Below are positions 1-8,632 of a DNA stretch of 64,000 nucleotides, in pieces. The stretch is from Streptococcus infantis (GTDB lineage: Bacteria; Bacillota; Bacilli; Lactobacillales; Streptococcaceae). The notes under the pieces are model-generated. The model saw only the letters and a list, made by a program, of their open reading frames with translations. It did not search any database and was not told the origin of the DNA. The DNA lies in contig NZ_JAHDAP010000002.1 in the NCBI RefSeq assembly GCF_018499575.1, positions 62,001-126,000 on the forward strand. Reading direction: 5' to 3'. How positions within the stretch are numbered: the stretch's first letter is position 1; every line of letters begins with the position of its first letter. A program made the position numbers and the translations under genes.

Positions 1-1130
1 GTCGTTCCGTTGGGGACACAACTGATATCGTAACAAAGGAAATGTACGATTTTTACGACAAGGGCGACCGTCATATCACTCTACGTCCAGAAGGGACTGC
101 GCCAGTTGTCCGTTCTTATGTGGAAAATAAACTCTTCGCACCAGAAGTTCAAAAACCAAGCAAGTTCTACTACATGGGCCCAATGTTCCGCTATGAGCGT
201 CCACAAGCAGGTCGATTGCGCCAATTCCACCAGATTGGTGTGGAGTGCTTTGGCTCTAGTAATCCTGCTACCGATGTAGAAACAATTGCGATGGCAGCCC
301 ACTTTTTGAAAGCAATCGGGATTCAAGGTGTCAAACTACACCTTAACACTCTTGGCAATCCTGAAAGCCGTGCGGCCTATCGTCAAGCCTTGATTGATTA
401 CTTAACACCACTCAAAGATAGTTTGTCTAAGGATAGTCAGCGTCGTTTGGAGGAAAATCCTCTTCGTGTTTTGGACTCGAAGGAAAAAGAAGATAAGGTG
501 GCAGTGGAGAATGCACCATCTATCTTAGATTACCTAGATGAAGAAAGCCAAGCTCACTTTGATGCTGTTCGTCAGATGTTGGAAAGCCTTGGAGTAGACT
601 ATATCATCGATACCAATATGGTACGTGGTCTGGACTATTACAACCATACGATTTTTGAGTTTATCACCGAAATCGAGGGCAATGATTTGACAGTCTGTGC
701 AGGTGGTCGCTACGATGGCTTAGTTGCCTACTTCGGTGGTCCTGAAACTGCTGGATTTGGTTTTGGACTTGGTGTCGAGCGCCTGCTTCTCATCCTTGAA
801 AAGCAAGGTGTAGCTCTCCCTATCGAAAACGCTCTAGATGTCTATATTGCGGTTCTAGGGGAGGGAGCTAATCTCAAGGCCTTGGAATTGGTACAAGCTC
901 TTCGTCAGCAAGGTTTCAAAGCAGAACGTGATTACCTCAACCGCAAGCTAAAAGCTCAATTTAAGTCAGCCGATGTCTTTGCGGCTAAAACTCTTATTAC
1001 TCTCGGAGAGAGCGAAGTCGAAAGCGGACAAGTGAAAGTTAAGAACAACCAAACTAGAGAAGAAGTAGAAGTTTCGCTTGATGCTATCAGTCAAAATTAC
1101 TCAGAAATCTTTAAAAAACTAGGCTTTTAA
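1..1130 (+). CDS. hisS: Histidine--tRNA ligase, 3' part (partial at window start)
   Basis: Histidyl-tRNA synthetase charges tRNA-His in the cytoplasm. The frame is open from base 3 through the left edge, so roughly the first 50 residues lie outside the window; the internal ATG at 42 is not the start. Class II motifs are visible: [12 protein letters not shown] (motif 2 region), [16 protein letters not shown], the histidine-binding stretch [14 protein letters not shown], and motif 3 [13 protein letters not shown], followed by the C-terminal anticodon-binding domain. The gene ends at a terminator about 15 bases downstream, so the surface protein that follows is a separate transcription unit. Identification is very secure. 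Confidence 0.97.
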   Translation, partial: RSVGDTTDIVTKEMYDFYDKGDRHITLRPEGTAPVVRSYVENKLFAPEVQKPSKFYYMGPMFRYERPQAGRLRQFHQIGVECFGSSNPATDVETIAMAAHFLKAIGIQGVKLHLNTLGNPESRAAYRQALIDYLTPLKDSLSKDSQRRLEENPLRVLDSKEKEDKVAVENAPSILDYLDEESQAHFDAVRQMLESLGVDYIIDTNMVRGLDYYNHTIFEFITEIEGNDLTVCAGGRYDGLVAYFGGPETAGFGFGLGVERLLLILEKQGVALPIENALDVYIAVLGEGANLKALELVQALRQQGFKAERDYLNRKLKAQFKSADVFAAKTLITLGESEVESGQVKVKNNQTREEVEVSLDAISQNYSEIFKKLGF

Positions 1131-1143
1131 TAGTTATATAATG

Positions 1144-1170
1144 AACCAGGAATTTATTCCTGGTTTTTTT
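1144..1170 (+). terminator. Intrinsic terminator of hisS
   Basis: AACCAGG and CCTGGTT form a stem around a short AT-rich loop, followed by a run of T. A second, weaker AT-rich hairpin (AAAAAGA ... TCTTTTT) lies at 1181-1208. Confidence 0.85.
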
Positions 1171-1270
1171 ACTTTATATTAAAAAGACGACTATTGAGGT
1201 CTCTTTTTGTATAAAAGGATGAGAAAAACTGAACGTTTTTGGAAGGACAAGTGGAATATTATAAAATCAC

Positions 1271-1299
1271 TTGTAAACGAATTCAAAAAATGCTATGAT
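1271..1299 (+). promoter_or_regulatory. Promoter of the LPxTG surface protein gene
   Basis: A -35 TTGTAA (1271-1276), 17-base spacer and extended -10 TGC-TATGAT (1291-1299). Transcription would begin near 1306. This rules out a start codon at 1295 and supports the ATG at 1328, which has a GGAG ribosome binding site. Confidence 0.7.
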
Positions 1300-1327
1300 A
1301 TATTTGATTAATAAAAAGGAGTTAACC

Positions 1328-2971
1328 ATGAATCATTTTAAAAAGAACGCGATACGTATGTTTGCCTTTTTAGGTGTAATTGTGTTATCTTTGACAGTAC
1401 TGACGACAGTATTTGCAGCTAATGTTACAGACTATACAAATAAAACAACAATCACTGTTGATGGTCAACCACTGACAGATGAAACTCAAATCAGTACAGG
1501 TAAAGTTTTGGAAGCGACCAATACCATTTCTTTCCCTGACACTCAACAAATTAACGAAGGTGATGTACTGGTGCTTGACCTTCCTAAAGAGTTGGGCTTG
1601 ATTACTAAGCTAGAGTTTCCAATTACACATAGTAGTGGTGAAGTGATTGGAAATGCAGTGACAGATCCAAGTACTCAAAAAGTAACGATTACTTTTACAG
1701 ATTATTTCTCTAAGAATTACAAAGATAAGGTAATGTCTTTAAAATATTCTGTTCGTCCAAACGTAACGAACTTACCAGAAACAGGTAAATATACATTCCA
1801 ATTCGGGACAGAAAACTATACACTTAATTACAATAAAACAGATGGTGAAGCTGGTGACTATGAAATGAAATATGGTTACCAAGATTCAGAGAATCCTAAC
1901 CGAATCAAGTGGCGTGTTGTCTTGAATGCTGTTCAGGACAAATTGAACAACATGGTCATTAAAGATGATTTTAGTGATAGTGGGCAAGTCTTGGTGGAAA
2001 GCTCTTTCCGTGCTGTTCGTTATGCAACTCAACCAGAGAAAATTCCAAATGAAGCAGCACTTCTTAAACTAGAACCAATCGATAACTTTAGCAAAAAAGC
2101 TGAATTTACTCGAAATGCAGATGGTAAAATCACAGGATTCACCATTAACTTTGGTGATAACTGGAACTGGGCAATGTACATTGAGTACACAACAGAATTG
2201 ACTTCACCACTTCCAGAAGGTACTAAAGTTGCCAATGTTTTGGAATGGTCAGCAAGCAACTTCCAAAAATCTCGTTCAGTCAGTGCATTGACGCGTTTAG
2301 AAACAGCTTCAGGTGAGGGTAGTGGAGATAAGACAACCACCACAACTACAACCACCACAACTACAACCACCACCACAACAACCGAAGCGCCAACGACTAC
2401 TACAACAACGACGACAGAAGCGCCAACGACCACTTCGACCACCACAACAACCGAAGAGTCAACGACCACTTCGACCACTACAACAACCGAAGAGTCAACG
2501 ACCACTTCGACCACTACAACAACCGAAGAGTCAACGACCACTTCGACCACCACAACAACAGAAGAGTCAACGACCACTTCGACCACTACAACAACCGAAG
2601 AGTCAACGACCACTTCGACCACTACAACAACCGAAGAGTCAACGACCACTTCGACCACTACAACAACAGAAGGGCCAACGACTACTTCAACAACTACAAC
2701 AACCGAAGAGCCGGCGACTACTTCAACTACAACGACAGAAGCACCAACGACTACTTCGACTACAACAACCGAAGCGCCAACGACCGCTTCAACCACAACT
2801 TCGACAACGACAACTACAACCTCAAAACCAGATGTTCCAGGAACGACGACTACAGAGGAAAAACCAGAACTTCCTAAAACTGGAGAATCTATGGGAACTG
2901 GCTTGGTAGTTGCAGGAATCGTCATCTTATCAAGTACCGTTGTAATGAAACGTAAATATTCTAACAAGTAA
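1328..2971 (+). CDS. LPxTG-anchored surface protein with threonine-rich repeat stalk
   Basis: A 547-residue sortase-anchored cell-wall protein. Residues 1 to about 30 form a signal peptide (MNHFKKN, hydrophobic core, then VFA). Residues about 31-330 form a non-repetitive region that looks like the Ig-like ligand-binding part of Cna/Sdr-type adhesins; this assignment is tentative. Then comes a stalk made almost only of Thr with Ser, Glu and Pro, built on the 12-residue unit EESTTTSTTTTT repeated six times, with degenerate copies on both sides. The end is classical: LPKTG at 515-519, a hydrophobic helix and the basic tail KRKYSNK. The start at 1328 is chosen by the ribosome binding site and promoter. 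The ligand is unknown. The glycosyltransferase and YfhO genes directly downstream raise the possibility that the stalk is glycosylated. Confidence 0.9.
   Translation: MNHFKKNAIRMFAFLGVIVLSLTVLTTVFAANVTDYTNKTTITVDGQPLTDETQISTGKVLEATNTISFPDTQQINEGDVLVLDLPKELGLITKLEFPITHSSGEVIGNAVTDPSTQKVTITFTDYFSKNYKDKVMSLKYSVRPNVTNLPETGKYTFQFGTENYTLNYNKTDGEAGDYEMKYGYQDSENPNRIKWRVVLNAVQDKLNNMVIKDDFSDSGQVLVESSFRAVRYATQPEKIPNEAALLKLEPIDNFSKKAEFTRNADGKITGFTINFGDNWNWAMYIEYTTELTSPLPEGTKVANVLEWSASNFQKSRSVSALTRLETASGEGSGDKTTTTTTTTTTTTTTTTTEAPTTTTTTTTEAPTTTSTTTTTEESTTTSTTTTTEESTTTSTTTTTEESTTTSTTTTTEESTTTSTTTTTEESTTTSTTTTTEESTTTSTTTTTEGPTTTSTTTTTEEPATTSTTTTEAPTTTSTTTTEAPTTASTTTSTTTTTTSKPDVPGTTTTEEKPELPKTGESMGTGLVVAGIVILSSTVVMKRKYSNK
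2330..2823 (+). repeat. Coding tandem repeats (36-bp units) in the surface protein
   Basis: A threonine-codon repeat region. Six near-identical 36-bp units encoding EESTTTSTTTTT occupy 2453-2668, starting at 2453, 2489, 2525, 2561, 2597 and 2633. Related units with GP, EPA or AP in place of ES flank them. The copies differ mainly by ACC/ACT and ACA/ACC swaps, so recent slippage or recombination is likely. The low complexity leaves other frames open as well, which produces spurious ORFs on both strands. Confidence 0.95.
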
Positions 2972-2990
2972 TAGTTAAGTTTCTTTAAAG

Positions 2991-3018
2991 AGGAGAGAGC
3001 AAGGTTCTCTCCTTTTTT
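2991..3018 (+). terminator. Intrinsic terminator of the surface protein gene
   Basis: AGGAGAGA and TCTCTCCT pair around a 7-base loop and are followed by TTTTT. Confidence 0.85.
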
Positions 3019-3046
3019 AAAAGTAAATAGTATATGGAGCATATAG

Positions 3047-4006
3047 ATGAAACTATCAATTCTTATCACTCTTTTAAACGAAGAATTAGTTCTAGCTCAA
3101 ACGCATAAAGCTATCTCTGAGAAGTTAGATAGTATGATTTTATCGGAACAACTGTCTGATTATGAAATTCTTTATGTAGATGACGGGAGCAGCGATAGCA
3201 CTCTAGAGCTAATCGATGCTATTGCGAATGAACATCCACGGGTCAAATATATCAGCTTTAGTAGAAACTTTGGACGCGAGAGCGGAATTCTTGCTGGTTT
3301 TAAGTATGCGACTGGTGATGCGGTCATGGTGATGGATGGTGATTTGCAACATCCGCCTTACCTAATCCCTCTCTTTGTAGAAGCGTATAAGGAGGGTTAC
3401 GATATCGTCAGTGGTCAGAGAAGTCGAGAAGGGGAGTCTTTCCTAGGAAGCTTCTTTGCTCGCAGTTTTTATAAATTTTCGAACCACTCTATGGACGTCA
3501 AATTGACCGACGGGAAGTCTGAGTTGCGTCTCCTCAGCAAGAGAGCTGTAGATGTATTTGTTTCACTTCCAGAGTACAATCGATTTAATAAAGGGCTCTA
3601 TGAGTGGATTGGTTTTAAAGAGAAGGTCATCCCTTATAAAAATGAAGTTCGGAAAGCAGGAAAAAGTAAATTTGGCTTTAAGAAGTCTATGAACTATGCT
3701 TTCCAGGGGATTATTTCATTTAATGATCGCCCGCTCCGAATTTGTATCCAATTTGGATTTGTCAGTATGGCTCTGTCTCTCCTCTATATTGTTTATGAAT
3801 TTTGTAAATTTATCTTTTCTTCCGACTATACAAGTGGCTATTTCACGACAATAGCAGCTATCATCTTGTTTAGTAGTGTGCAACTCATTTTCATAGGAGT
3901 ACTTGGAGAGTATATTGGAAAGATTTATTACGAGGTGAAGCAACGTCCTCACTTTATCGTCGCGAAAAGCAATATTGACCAAGCTGAAAAAGATAAGATT
4001 GGTTAA
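3047..4006 (+). CDS. GT2 family glycosyltransferase, polyprenyl-phosphate sugar transferase type
   Basis: A 319-residue enzyme of the DPM1/GtrB/CsbB group, which moves a sugar from a nucleotide donor to undecaprenyl phosphate on the inner face of the membrane. The GT-A fold starts at once (MKLSILITLLNEE). The nucleotide-binding motif DDGSSD lies at 45-50 and the metal-binding MDGDLQ at 96-101. Two C-terminal membrane helices follow (about 230-255 and 265-290), as in GtrB and CsbB. The following gene, 22 bases downstream, encodes a YfhO protein. In Bacillus, CsbB and YfhO form a pair that decorates lipoteichoic acid, so the same two-step scheme is likely. The sugar and final acceptor cannot be read from the sequence. 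Confidence 0.88.
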   Translation: MKLSILITLLNEELVLAQTHKAISEKLDSMILSEQLSDYEILYVDDGSSDSTLELIDAIANEHPRVKYISFSRNFGRESGILAGFKYATGDAVMVMDGDLQHPPYLIPLFVEAYKEGYDIVSGQRSREGESFLGSFFARSFYKFSNHSMDVKLTDGKSELRLLSKRAVDVFVSLPEYNRFNKGLYEWIGFKEKVIPYKNEVRKAGKSKFGFKKSMNYAFQGIISFNDRPLRICIQFGFVSMALSLLYIVYEFCKFIFSSDYTSGYFTTIAAIILFSSVQLIFIGVLGEYIGKIYYEVKQRPHFIVAKSNIDQAEKDKIG

Positions 4007-4028
4007 GAAGACATAGGAGAAAACAAAC

Positions 4029-6992
4029 ATGGATAAGTGGTTAATGCGTTGGCAAGAGTTAAAAGGGAAACACCCTAAAGCCTTGCTTTATACGATAAGT
4101 GCCTTACTACCGATGACCATTATGCTGGTTGTTTGGTTTTTCATGGGTAGCTATCCTTTTGGAAATAAAAGTCTGATGGCAGTTGACTTTGGGCAGCAGT
4201 ATATCAGCTTTTTTGGCTTGCTTAAAAATGCAGTACTTACAGGTGATTTGAGTAGTCTGACTTATTCCTTTACCAAATCTCTCGGTGGAGATATGATAGG
4301 GGTTTTAGGCTATTACTTGATGAGTCCCTTTAATATTTTTTATATTATTATTCCCTTCAAACATTATGGTTTGGCAGTCTTTCTGACCATTTGGCTCAGA
4401 TACGGCGCAATCGGACTTTCTTTCTCTCATTTCCTGATTAAGCGCTATAAAGGTGCAGAATCACGTGTGTGGTTGGTGCCTTTATTTGCAACAGCCTATG
4501 CTCTTTCAGGGATGCTCGTTTCCTATCAGATGAACGTCATTTTCTATGATGCCATGATTATGCTACCGCTCGTTATCGTTTATCTGGAAGAGATCTTGGA
4601 TGGAGGAAGACCCTATCGTTATGCCTTTATTTTAGGACTAACAGTCTTTCTGCAGTTCTATATGGGGTATATGATTTCGATTTTTATCGTCCTATACTCT
4701 TGTTATTATGTTTCACCACGCCTCTCTATTCAGGGAACTCTGAAACAGAAGCTGAAACACTTCTTGAGTCCTCTGGTAAAAACATTTGCCTTCTCTGTCA
4801 TTGGGGTTGCTACGGCATCGGTATTGATTGTGCCAGTTTTTTATAATCTCCTTGAGAGTAAGGGGCAAGTGGGAGATGCCATGAAATTCTCCTTGGCCTT
4901 TCAGATCAATCCTGTGGATATTCTGTCTAAACTGGCTATCGGTGGTTTTGATACTGCCTCAGGCTGGTCAGCTGGGCCTAACCTTCCAAATATCTACATC
5001 GGTGCTTTAGGATTTCTAGGTTTTATCCTCTACTTTACATCAAAGCAGATAGCCAAGGAAAAACGTTGGGCTGCAGGTGCGGTCACCCTTGTCTTCTTCA
5101 TTTCCTTTGTCAATGAATTTGTAAGTAAAATCTGGCATATGGGACAAAATCCAGCTGGATTCTTCTTCCGTTTCTCATGGCTTTTCTCTTTCTTTATGCT
5201 CGTTTTAGCCTATCAGGTAGTTAAGGGGCAAGTGGAAATTTCTCGCAGAGGGAAGCTACTTTCAGCTGTATTACTGGTTTTATCAGCAATTTATCTCTAT
5301 ACAAAGAAATTCACCTATCTTCCAAAAACACAGCCAGAAGCACTGACTCAGTTCCTATCAAAGAATGTTGTTGTGTTTTGGGTTTTACTCATAGCTATCA
5401 CTGCAGCCTTCTCTTATCTCTATTGGAGTCGGTCTCGTAAAGCTCCTCAAGTGAAAAAAATGGTGCTATTGATAGCTGGGTCTATCGTACTTCTTATAGG
5501 CCTTCTTCTTCAAACAGGATATTTCTTATCTCAGGTTGTATTAACCTTGCTGGTCTACTTGGCGGTTATCTTCTTACTGCGTTCAAGAATGACCCGATTA
5601 GCCATTCTTGCTTTGTCTGCCCTAACAATCTTTGAGTTGGGCTACAATGCCTATCTATCTCAAGTAACCTTTGGGTATGCTGATGTAGACAAGTTTGTAG
5701 ATGCGACAGTATCTGTAAAACAGGTGACAGATGATGTTCAGAAACAGGCAGATCAACCATTTTATAGAATCGCAACAACCTTTGCTTATTCAAAAACAGT
5801 GCCATCACTTGTTTCCTATCCAGGTTTGAGTACCTTTAGTTCAAGCTTAGAGCGTACAACCATGGATCAATTTGCCTATATGGGTGACCAAGGGATTAAT
5901 GCGGCAACTGAGTATGAAAATGGGACCCTGTTGACAGATGCCTTATACGGTGTTCGTTACTATATGGATGTCAAAGACCTGGATCCTACTGAGAAAGAAG
6001 CCCATCCTGAGAGAATGTATTTCACTCGCTTTGCCAGTCGTTTTGATATGAACCGTTACTTCACGAAGAAAGTCTACGAGGATGAGCGTTATATCGTGTA
6101 CGAAAATCCAAATTCTTTCCCATTAGCCTATGGAACAAATGATTTGGTGAGAAATATCAACTTCGGCAGAAACAACGCAATTCAAAATCAAAATATCATA
6201 CTCAACTCTATGGAAGGCGTGAAAAAAGGCGAGGAAAACTACCTCGACTACTTCAAACCATTAGCCTATGGAGATGTCGAAACAGAAAATCTTACAGAAG
6301 AAAATGTCGACAAAGAAAAAGGAACTGCAGTTTACAAGCGTGTGGACTCCTCTAAGGATGCAGTCGTTCGCTACCGAATTACTCCACGAACAGATTTGAC
6401 TTACTATTTCTTTGTGCCTGCAGGTCTCAATTCAGAGAAAGATTACTCCGTCCTTCTGAATGGCAAGTGGTTTACTCATTCCAAGAGAAATACGCAACGC
6501 CAACTATGGCAAATCGCAGATAAGGCGGAGAATCAAGAATCTGTGCTTGAGTTCCGCTTTAAAACAGATAAGGTTGACCTTTCAAATGCAGGTGTTTATC
6601 GTGCAGAAATCAGTCAAATTCAAAGTGCATTAGAAAAACGAAAAGCACAAGGCCTGCAAGTTGAGAAATTTACGAACACTCATATCGTAGGTTCCGTGAA
6701 TATTACTGATGACAGCAAATTTATGATGACCTCTATCCCTTATAGTGAGGGGTGGAAGGTGAAAGTTGATGGTAAGGATGTCCCTGTGACAAAAGCATGG
6801 AACAGCTTTATTTCATTCCCGATTACTTCCGGACAACACAAAGTAGAATTTGTCTTCTCCCAAAAAGGAAGGGTTACAGGTGCTATATTGACTCTCATCA
6901 GTCTAACAACGCTTTATATCGTCAGAAGAGATTACAAGAAGGATGATAAAAACCAGCTGAAAGAAAATCAAGACGCTCCATTAGCTGAGTAA
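4029..6992 (+). CDS. YfhO family multi-pass membrane glycosyltransferase
   Basis: A 987-residue polytopic protein of the YfhO (GT-C-like) family. The N-terminal two thirds are a dozen or more hydrophobic helices with charged loops, including an early extracytoplasmic loop with the acidic motif AVDFGQQY. The last third, from about residue 560, is largely soluble and outward facing, followed by a final membrane helix and a short basic tail. Such proteins take a sugar from undecaprenyl phosphate and put it on an extracytoplasmic acceptor, such as lipoteichoic acid. The GT2 gene just upstream would supply that lipid-linked sugar. The ribosome binding site AGGAG precedes the ATG. Function is inferred from family and context. 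Confidence 0.88.
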   Translation: MDKWLMRWQELKGKHPKALLYTISALLPMTIMLVVWFFMGSYPFGNKSLMAVDFGQQYISFFGLLKNAVLTGDLSSLTYSFTKSLGGDMIGVLGYYLMSPFNIFYIIIPFKHYGLAVFLTIWLRYGAIGLSFSHFLIKRYKGAESRVWLVPLFATAYALSGMLVSYQMNVIFYDAMIMLPLVIVYLEEILDGGRPYRYAFILGLTVFLQFYMGYMISIFIVLYSCYYVSPRLSIQGTLKQKLKHFLSPLVKTFAFSVIGVATASVLIVPVFYNLLESKGQVGDAMKFSLAFQINPVDILSKLAIGGFDTASGWSAGPNLPNIYIGALGFLGFILYFTSKQIAKEKRWAAGAVTLVFFISFVNEFVSKIWHMGQNPAGFFFRFSWLFSFFMLVLAYQVVKGQVEISRRGKLLSAVLLVLSAIYLYTKKFTYLPKTQPEALTQFLSKNVVVFWVLLIAITAAFSYLYWSRSRKAPQVKKMVLLIAGSIVLLIGLLLQTGYFLSQVVLTLLVYLAVIFLLRSRMTRLAILALSALTIFELGYNAYLSQVTFGYADVDKFVDATVSVKQVTDDVQKQADQPFYRIATTFAYSKTVPSLVSYPGLSTFSSSLERTTMDQFAYMGDQGINAATEYENGTLLTDALYGVRYYMDVKDLDPTEKEAHPERMYFTRFASRFDMNRYFTKKVYEDERYIVYENPNSFPLAYGTNDLVRNINFGRNNAIQNQNIILNSMEGVKKGEENYLDYFKPLAYGDVETENLTEENVDKEKGTAVYKRVDSSKDAVVRYRITPRTDLTYYFFVPAGLNSEKDYSVLLNGKWFTHSKRNTQRQLWQIADKAENQESVLEFRFKTDKVDLSNAGVYRAEISQIQSALEKRKAQGLQVEKFTNTHIVGSVNITDDSKFMMTSIPYSEGWKVKVDGKDVPVTKAWNSFISFPITSGQHKVEFVFSQKGRVTGAILTLISLTTLYIVRRDYKKDDKNQLKENQDAPLAE

Positions 6993-7020
6993 GCAATCTT
7001 TTATCAACTATAAAAAATAC

Positions 7021-7047
7021 GGTCAGGATACCACTTCTGACCTTTTT
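7021..7047 (+). terminator. Intrinsic terminator of the GT2-yfhO operon
   Basis: GGTCAG and CTGACC flank a 10-base loop and are followed by TTTTTC. Confidence 0.8.
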
Positions 7048-7078
7048 CTTTTACAAAATGACAAAAATCTTAAACTTT

Positions 7079-7098
7079 TTGACAAATATGCTTGTCAA
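7079..7098. promoter_or_regulatory. Palindrome overlapping the XRE operon promoter (candidate operator)
   Basis: Perfect inverted repeat TTGACAA-N6-TTGTCAA. Its right arm contains the -35 hexamer TTGTCA (7092-7097) of the downstream promoter, so a bound protein would block RNA polymerase. The small XRE regulator encoded right after it is the natural candidate (autorepression, inferred). Confidence 0.6.
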
Positions 7099-7120
7099 AA
7101 ATAAAAAGATATGTTACAAT
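7092..7120 (+). promoter_or_regulatory. Promoter of the XRE-led membrane operon
   Basis: -35 TTGTCA (7092-7097), 17-base spacer, -10 TACAAT (7115-7120). Transcription should start near 7127, which places the ATG at 7154 behind the ribosome binding site AAGGAG. Confidence 0.75.
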
Positions 7121-7153
7121 GAAATCAAGATAAGAACAAAGGAGAAAAAAGAC

Positions 7154-7357
7154 ATGCTAAAAAATCGTCTAAAAGAGCTTCGGGCTCGCGATGGCCTGAA
7201 TCAAACAGAGCTGGCCAAACTAGCTGGCGTGTCCAGGCAAACCATCAGCTTGCTTGAGCGGGATGAGTACACGCCATCCATCGTCATTGCCCTGAAGATT
7301 GCTCAGATATTCAATGAGCCAGTCGAGTCAGTCTTTCGCTTAGAGGAGGATGAGTGA
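7154..7357 (+). CDS. Small XRE-family helix-turn-helix regulator
   Basis: A 67-residue protein that is essentially one Cro/C1-type DNA-binding domain: LKELRARDGLNQTELAKLAG, then the recognition segment SRQTISLLERDEYTPS. It belongs to the short YgzD-like regulators found in front of membrane-protein operons. The ATG at 7154 has a good ribosome binding site; the in-frame ATG at 7058 lies upstream of the promoter and is excluded. Its stop overlaps the next start, so the genes are translationally coupled. Its likely target is the palindrome at 7079-7098. It lacks any sensor domain, so the signal may come from the membrane proteins of the operon. Confidence 0.9.
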   Translation: MLKNRLKELRARDGLNQTELAKLAGVSRQTISLLERDEYTPSIVIALKIAQIFNEPVESVFRLEEDE

Positions 7358-7560
7358 TGAACAAGTATAAAGTGATTTATTATCTATCTATAGTTGTGTT
7401 TATCGTAAATCTTTTGGCTATGATCGGAAGCCTACTTGGTTGGTTTACAATTGTTGACAGTAAATACCTCTTCTGGATTAACATAGTTTTACTATTAGTC
7501 TTTAGATGGGTAGAGAGAAAGATAAAGTTTAAAGAAATCGTAAAAGGAGAAAAGTTATGA
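7357..7560 (+). CDS. Small membrane protein, unknown function
   Basis: A 67-residue protein with two predicted membrane helices (residues about 8-30 and 38-55) and a basic C-terminus (RWVERKIKFKE). The ATG at 7357 shares a base with the stop of the XRE gene and lies behind GAGGAGG; an in-frame GTG sits one codon earlier. It overlaps the next gene by four bases. I recognise no named family. Its position between an XRE regulator and a PspC protein suggests a role in the same envelope response. Confidence 0.75.
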   Translation: MNKYKVIYYLSIVVFIVNLLAMIGSLLGWFTIVDSKYLFWINIVLLLVFRWVERKIKFKEIVKGEKL

Positions 7561-7907
7561 AAGAGTTTTTAGCAGGTTTTCAAGTCGACACTGAACACAA
7601 AGAACTTGCAGGTGTTTGTGCAGGTTTAGGAAATTATTTTAACATCCAAACCAATATCGTTCGTTTGGTGACAGTCTTGTTGTTCCTCTCTTCGACTGAG
7701 GTTGGGATTCTAACAATGACGCTCTATGCCTATCTAGCAGGTTGGCTTGGCAATGATCCCTTGGGGGATGGAGCAAAAAAAGCACGAAACCAAGCTCTTC
7801 TCTTAGTCGTTGTTTGTTTGCTTTTGGTCTCACTTGGATCAGAAGGCTTGACCGCTATTTTTGAATCAGGTAAAACTTTTGGTCAATGGTTGTCTGGTTT
7901 GTTTTAG
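7557..7907 (+). CDS. PspC domain protein
   Basis: A 116-residue protein. The PspC domain covers about residues 15-75, with the typical GVCAGLGNYFNIQTNIVRL signature followed by a membrane helix. A second helix lies near 82-100. PspC proteins are membrane sensors or toxins of the phage-shock envelope response; some act with a neighbouring transcription factor. ATGA overlap with the upstream gene and a 14-base gap to the next one place it in the middle of the operon. Its exact role here is unknown. Confidence 0.88.
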   Translation: MKEFLAGFQVDTEHKELAGVCAGLGNYFNIQTNIVRLVTVLLFLSSTEVGILTMTLYAYLAGWLGNDPLGDGAKKARNQALLLVVVCLLLVSLGSEGLTAIFESGKTFGQWLSGLF

Positions 7908-7921
7908 AAAGAGGTTGAAAT

Positions 7922-8623
7922 ATGGAAAAGAAACATATCATTTTTGCACTGAAGATTTTTCTTGCAAGTGTTTTATTAGGAATATTTGCTGGTTTCCTTG
8001 GTCTTAATCCTTTAGGTATCAGTCAAGAGCAAGTAATCATTGCCTCGTACTCAATTTTTCTTGGTTTAGGGATGCTTACGGTGATTCTAACCTTTTATTT
8101 CACTAGAAAAAGTCATCAGGCCTATCAGAATTATCAAAGAGAAGAAGAGGATGAAGGAAATGAGCAAGACTACCTTGATATGTATCGTTTCTTAGATTAT
8201 GGTACGGTAGCTTGGAATGTTTGCCAAATTTGTATGCTATCCTGTCTACTTTTAGATTTGGGAGGTTTAGGCCGATCAGCAACATCCTTACTTTTGCTGG
8301 TTGTAGGTATCTGGTCGGGTGTTTACTGTCTCAAAATCACCAGCACGGTTCGTAACTATAAACTTTCTATTACGGCGACTCCCAAGGAAGTTTTGGAATA
8401 CCTCGATACTTATGATGAGGGAGAAAAACAGGCTGAGATGGAAGAAGCTTACTTGATCTTGTTCAAGGTTAATCAACTCCTCATTCCTGGTATCTATGTT
8501 GTCTTAGTCGTGCTATCTGTAGTATTAGGACAAGTACAGTTGGTTGCTCTGCTCGTAGCAGTTGTCATCCATTTGTACACTAATGTGGCACAGTTGCGTA
8601 AAACAAAACGTTATTTTAAATAG
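7922..8623 (+). CDS. DUF3169 family membrane protein
   Basis: A 233-residue integral membrane protein with helices near residues 8-28, 38-60, a pair around 98-137, and two C-terminal helices near 180-220. A charged cytoplasmic stretch (QREEEDEGNEQ, about residues 69-79) and a second acidic segment (TYDEGEKQAEMEEAY) separate them. This pattern matches DUF3169 proteins, common in Firmicutes next to small XRE regulators. Function unknown. The ribosome binding site is AGAGGT, with a short gap on each side. Confidence 0.8.
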   Translation: MEKKHIIFALKIFLASVLLGIFAGFLGLNPLGISQEQVIIASYSIFLGLGMLTVILTFYFTRKSHQAYQNYQREEEDEGNEQDYLDMYRFLDYGTVAWNVCQICMLSCLLLDLGGLGRSATSLLLLVVGIWSGVYCLKITSTVRNYKLSITATPKEVLEYLDTYDEGEKQAEMEEAYLILFKVNQLLIPGIYVVLVVLSVVLGQVQLVALLVAVVIHLYTNVAQLRKTKRYFK

Positions 8624-8632
8624 GAGAATCTT

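Noticed and set aside
2029..3069. Long minus-strand ORF (346 codons) rich in Val, and a plus-strand ORF at 2313-2909 rich in Gln/Arg/Pro
   Set aside because: Both are other frames of the 36-bp threonine repeat; a repeat length divisible by three keeps all frames open. They have no ribosome binding site or recognisable protein features.
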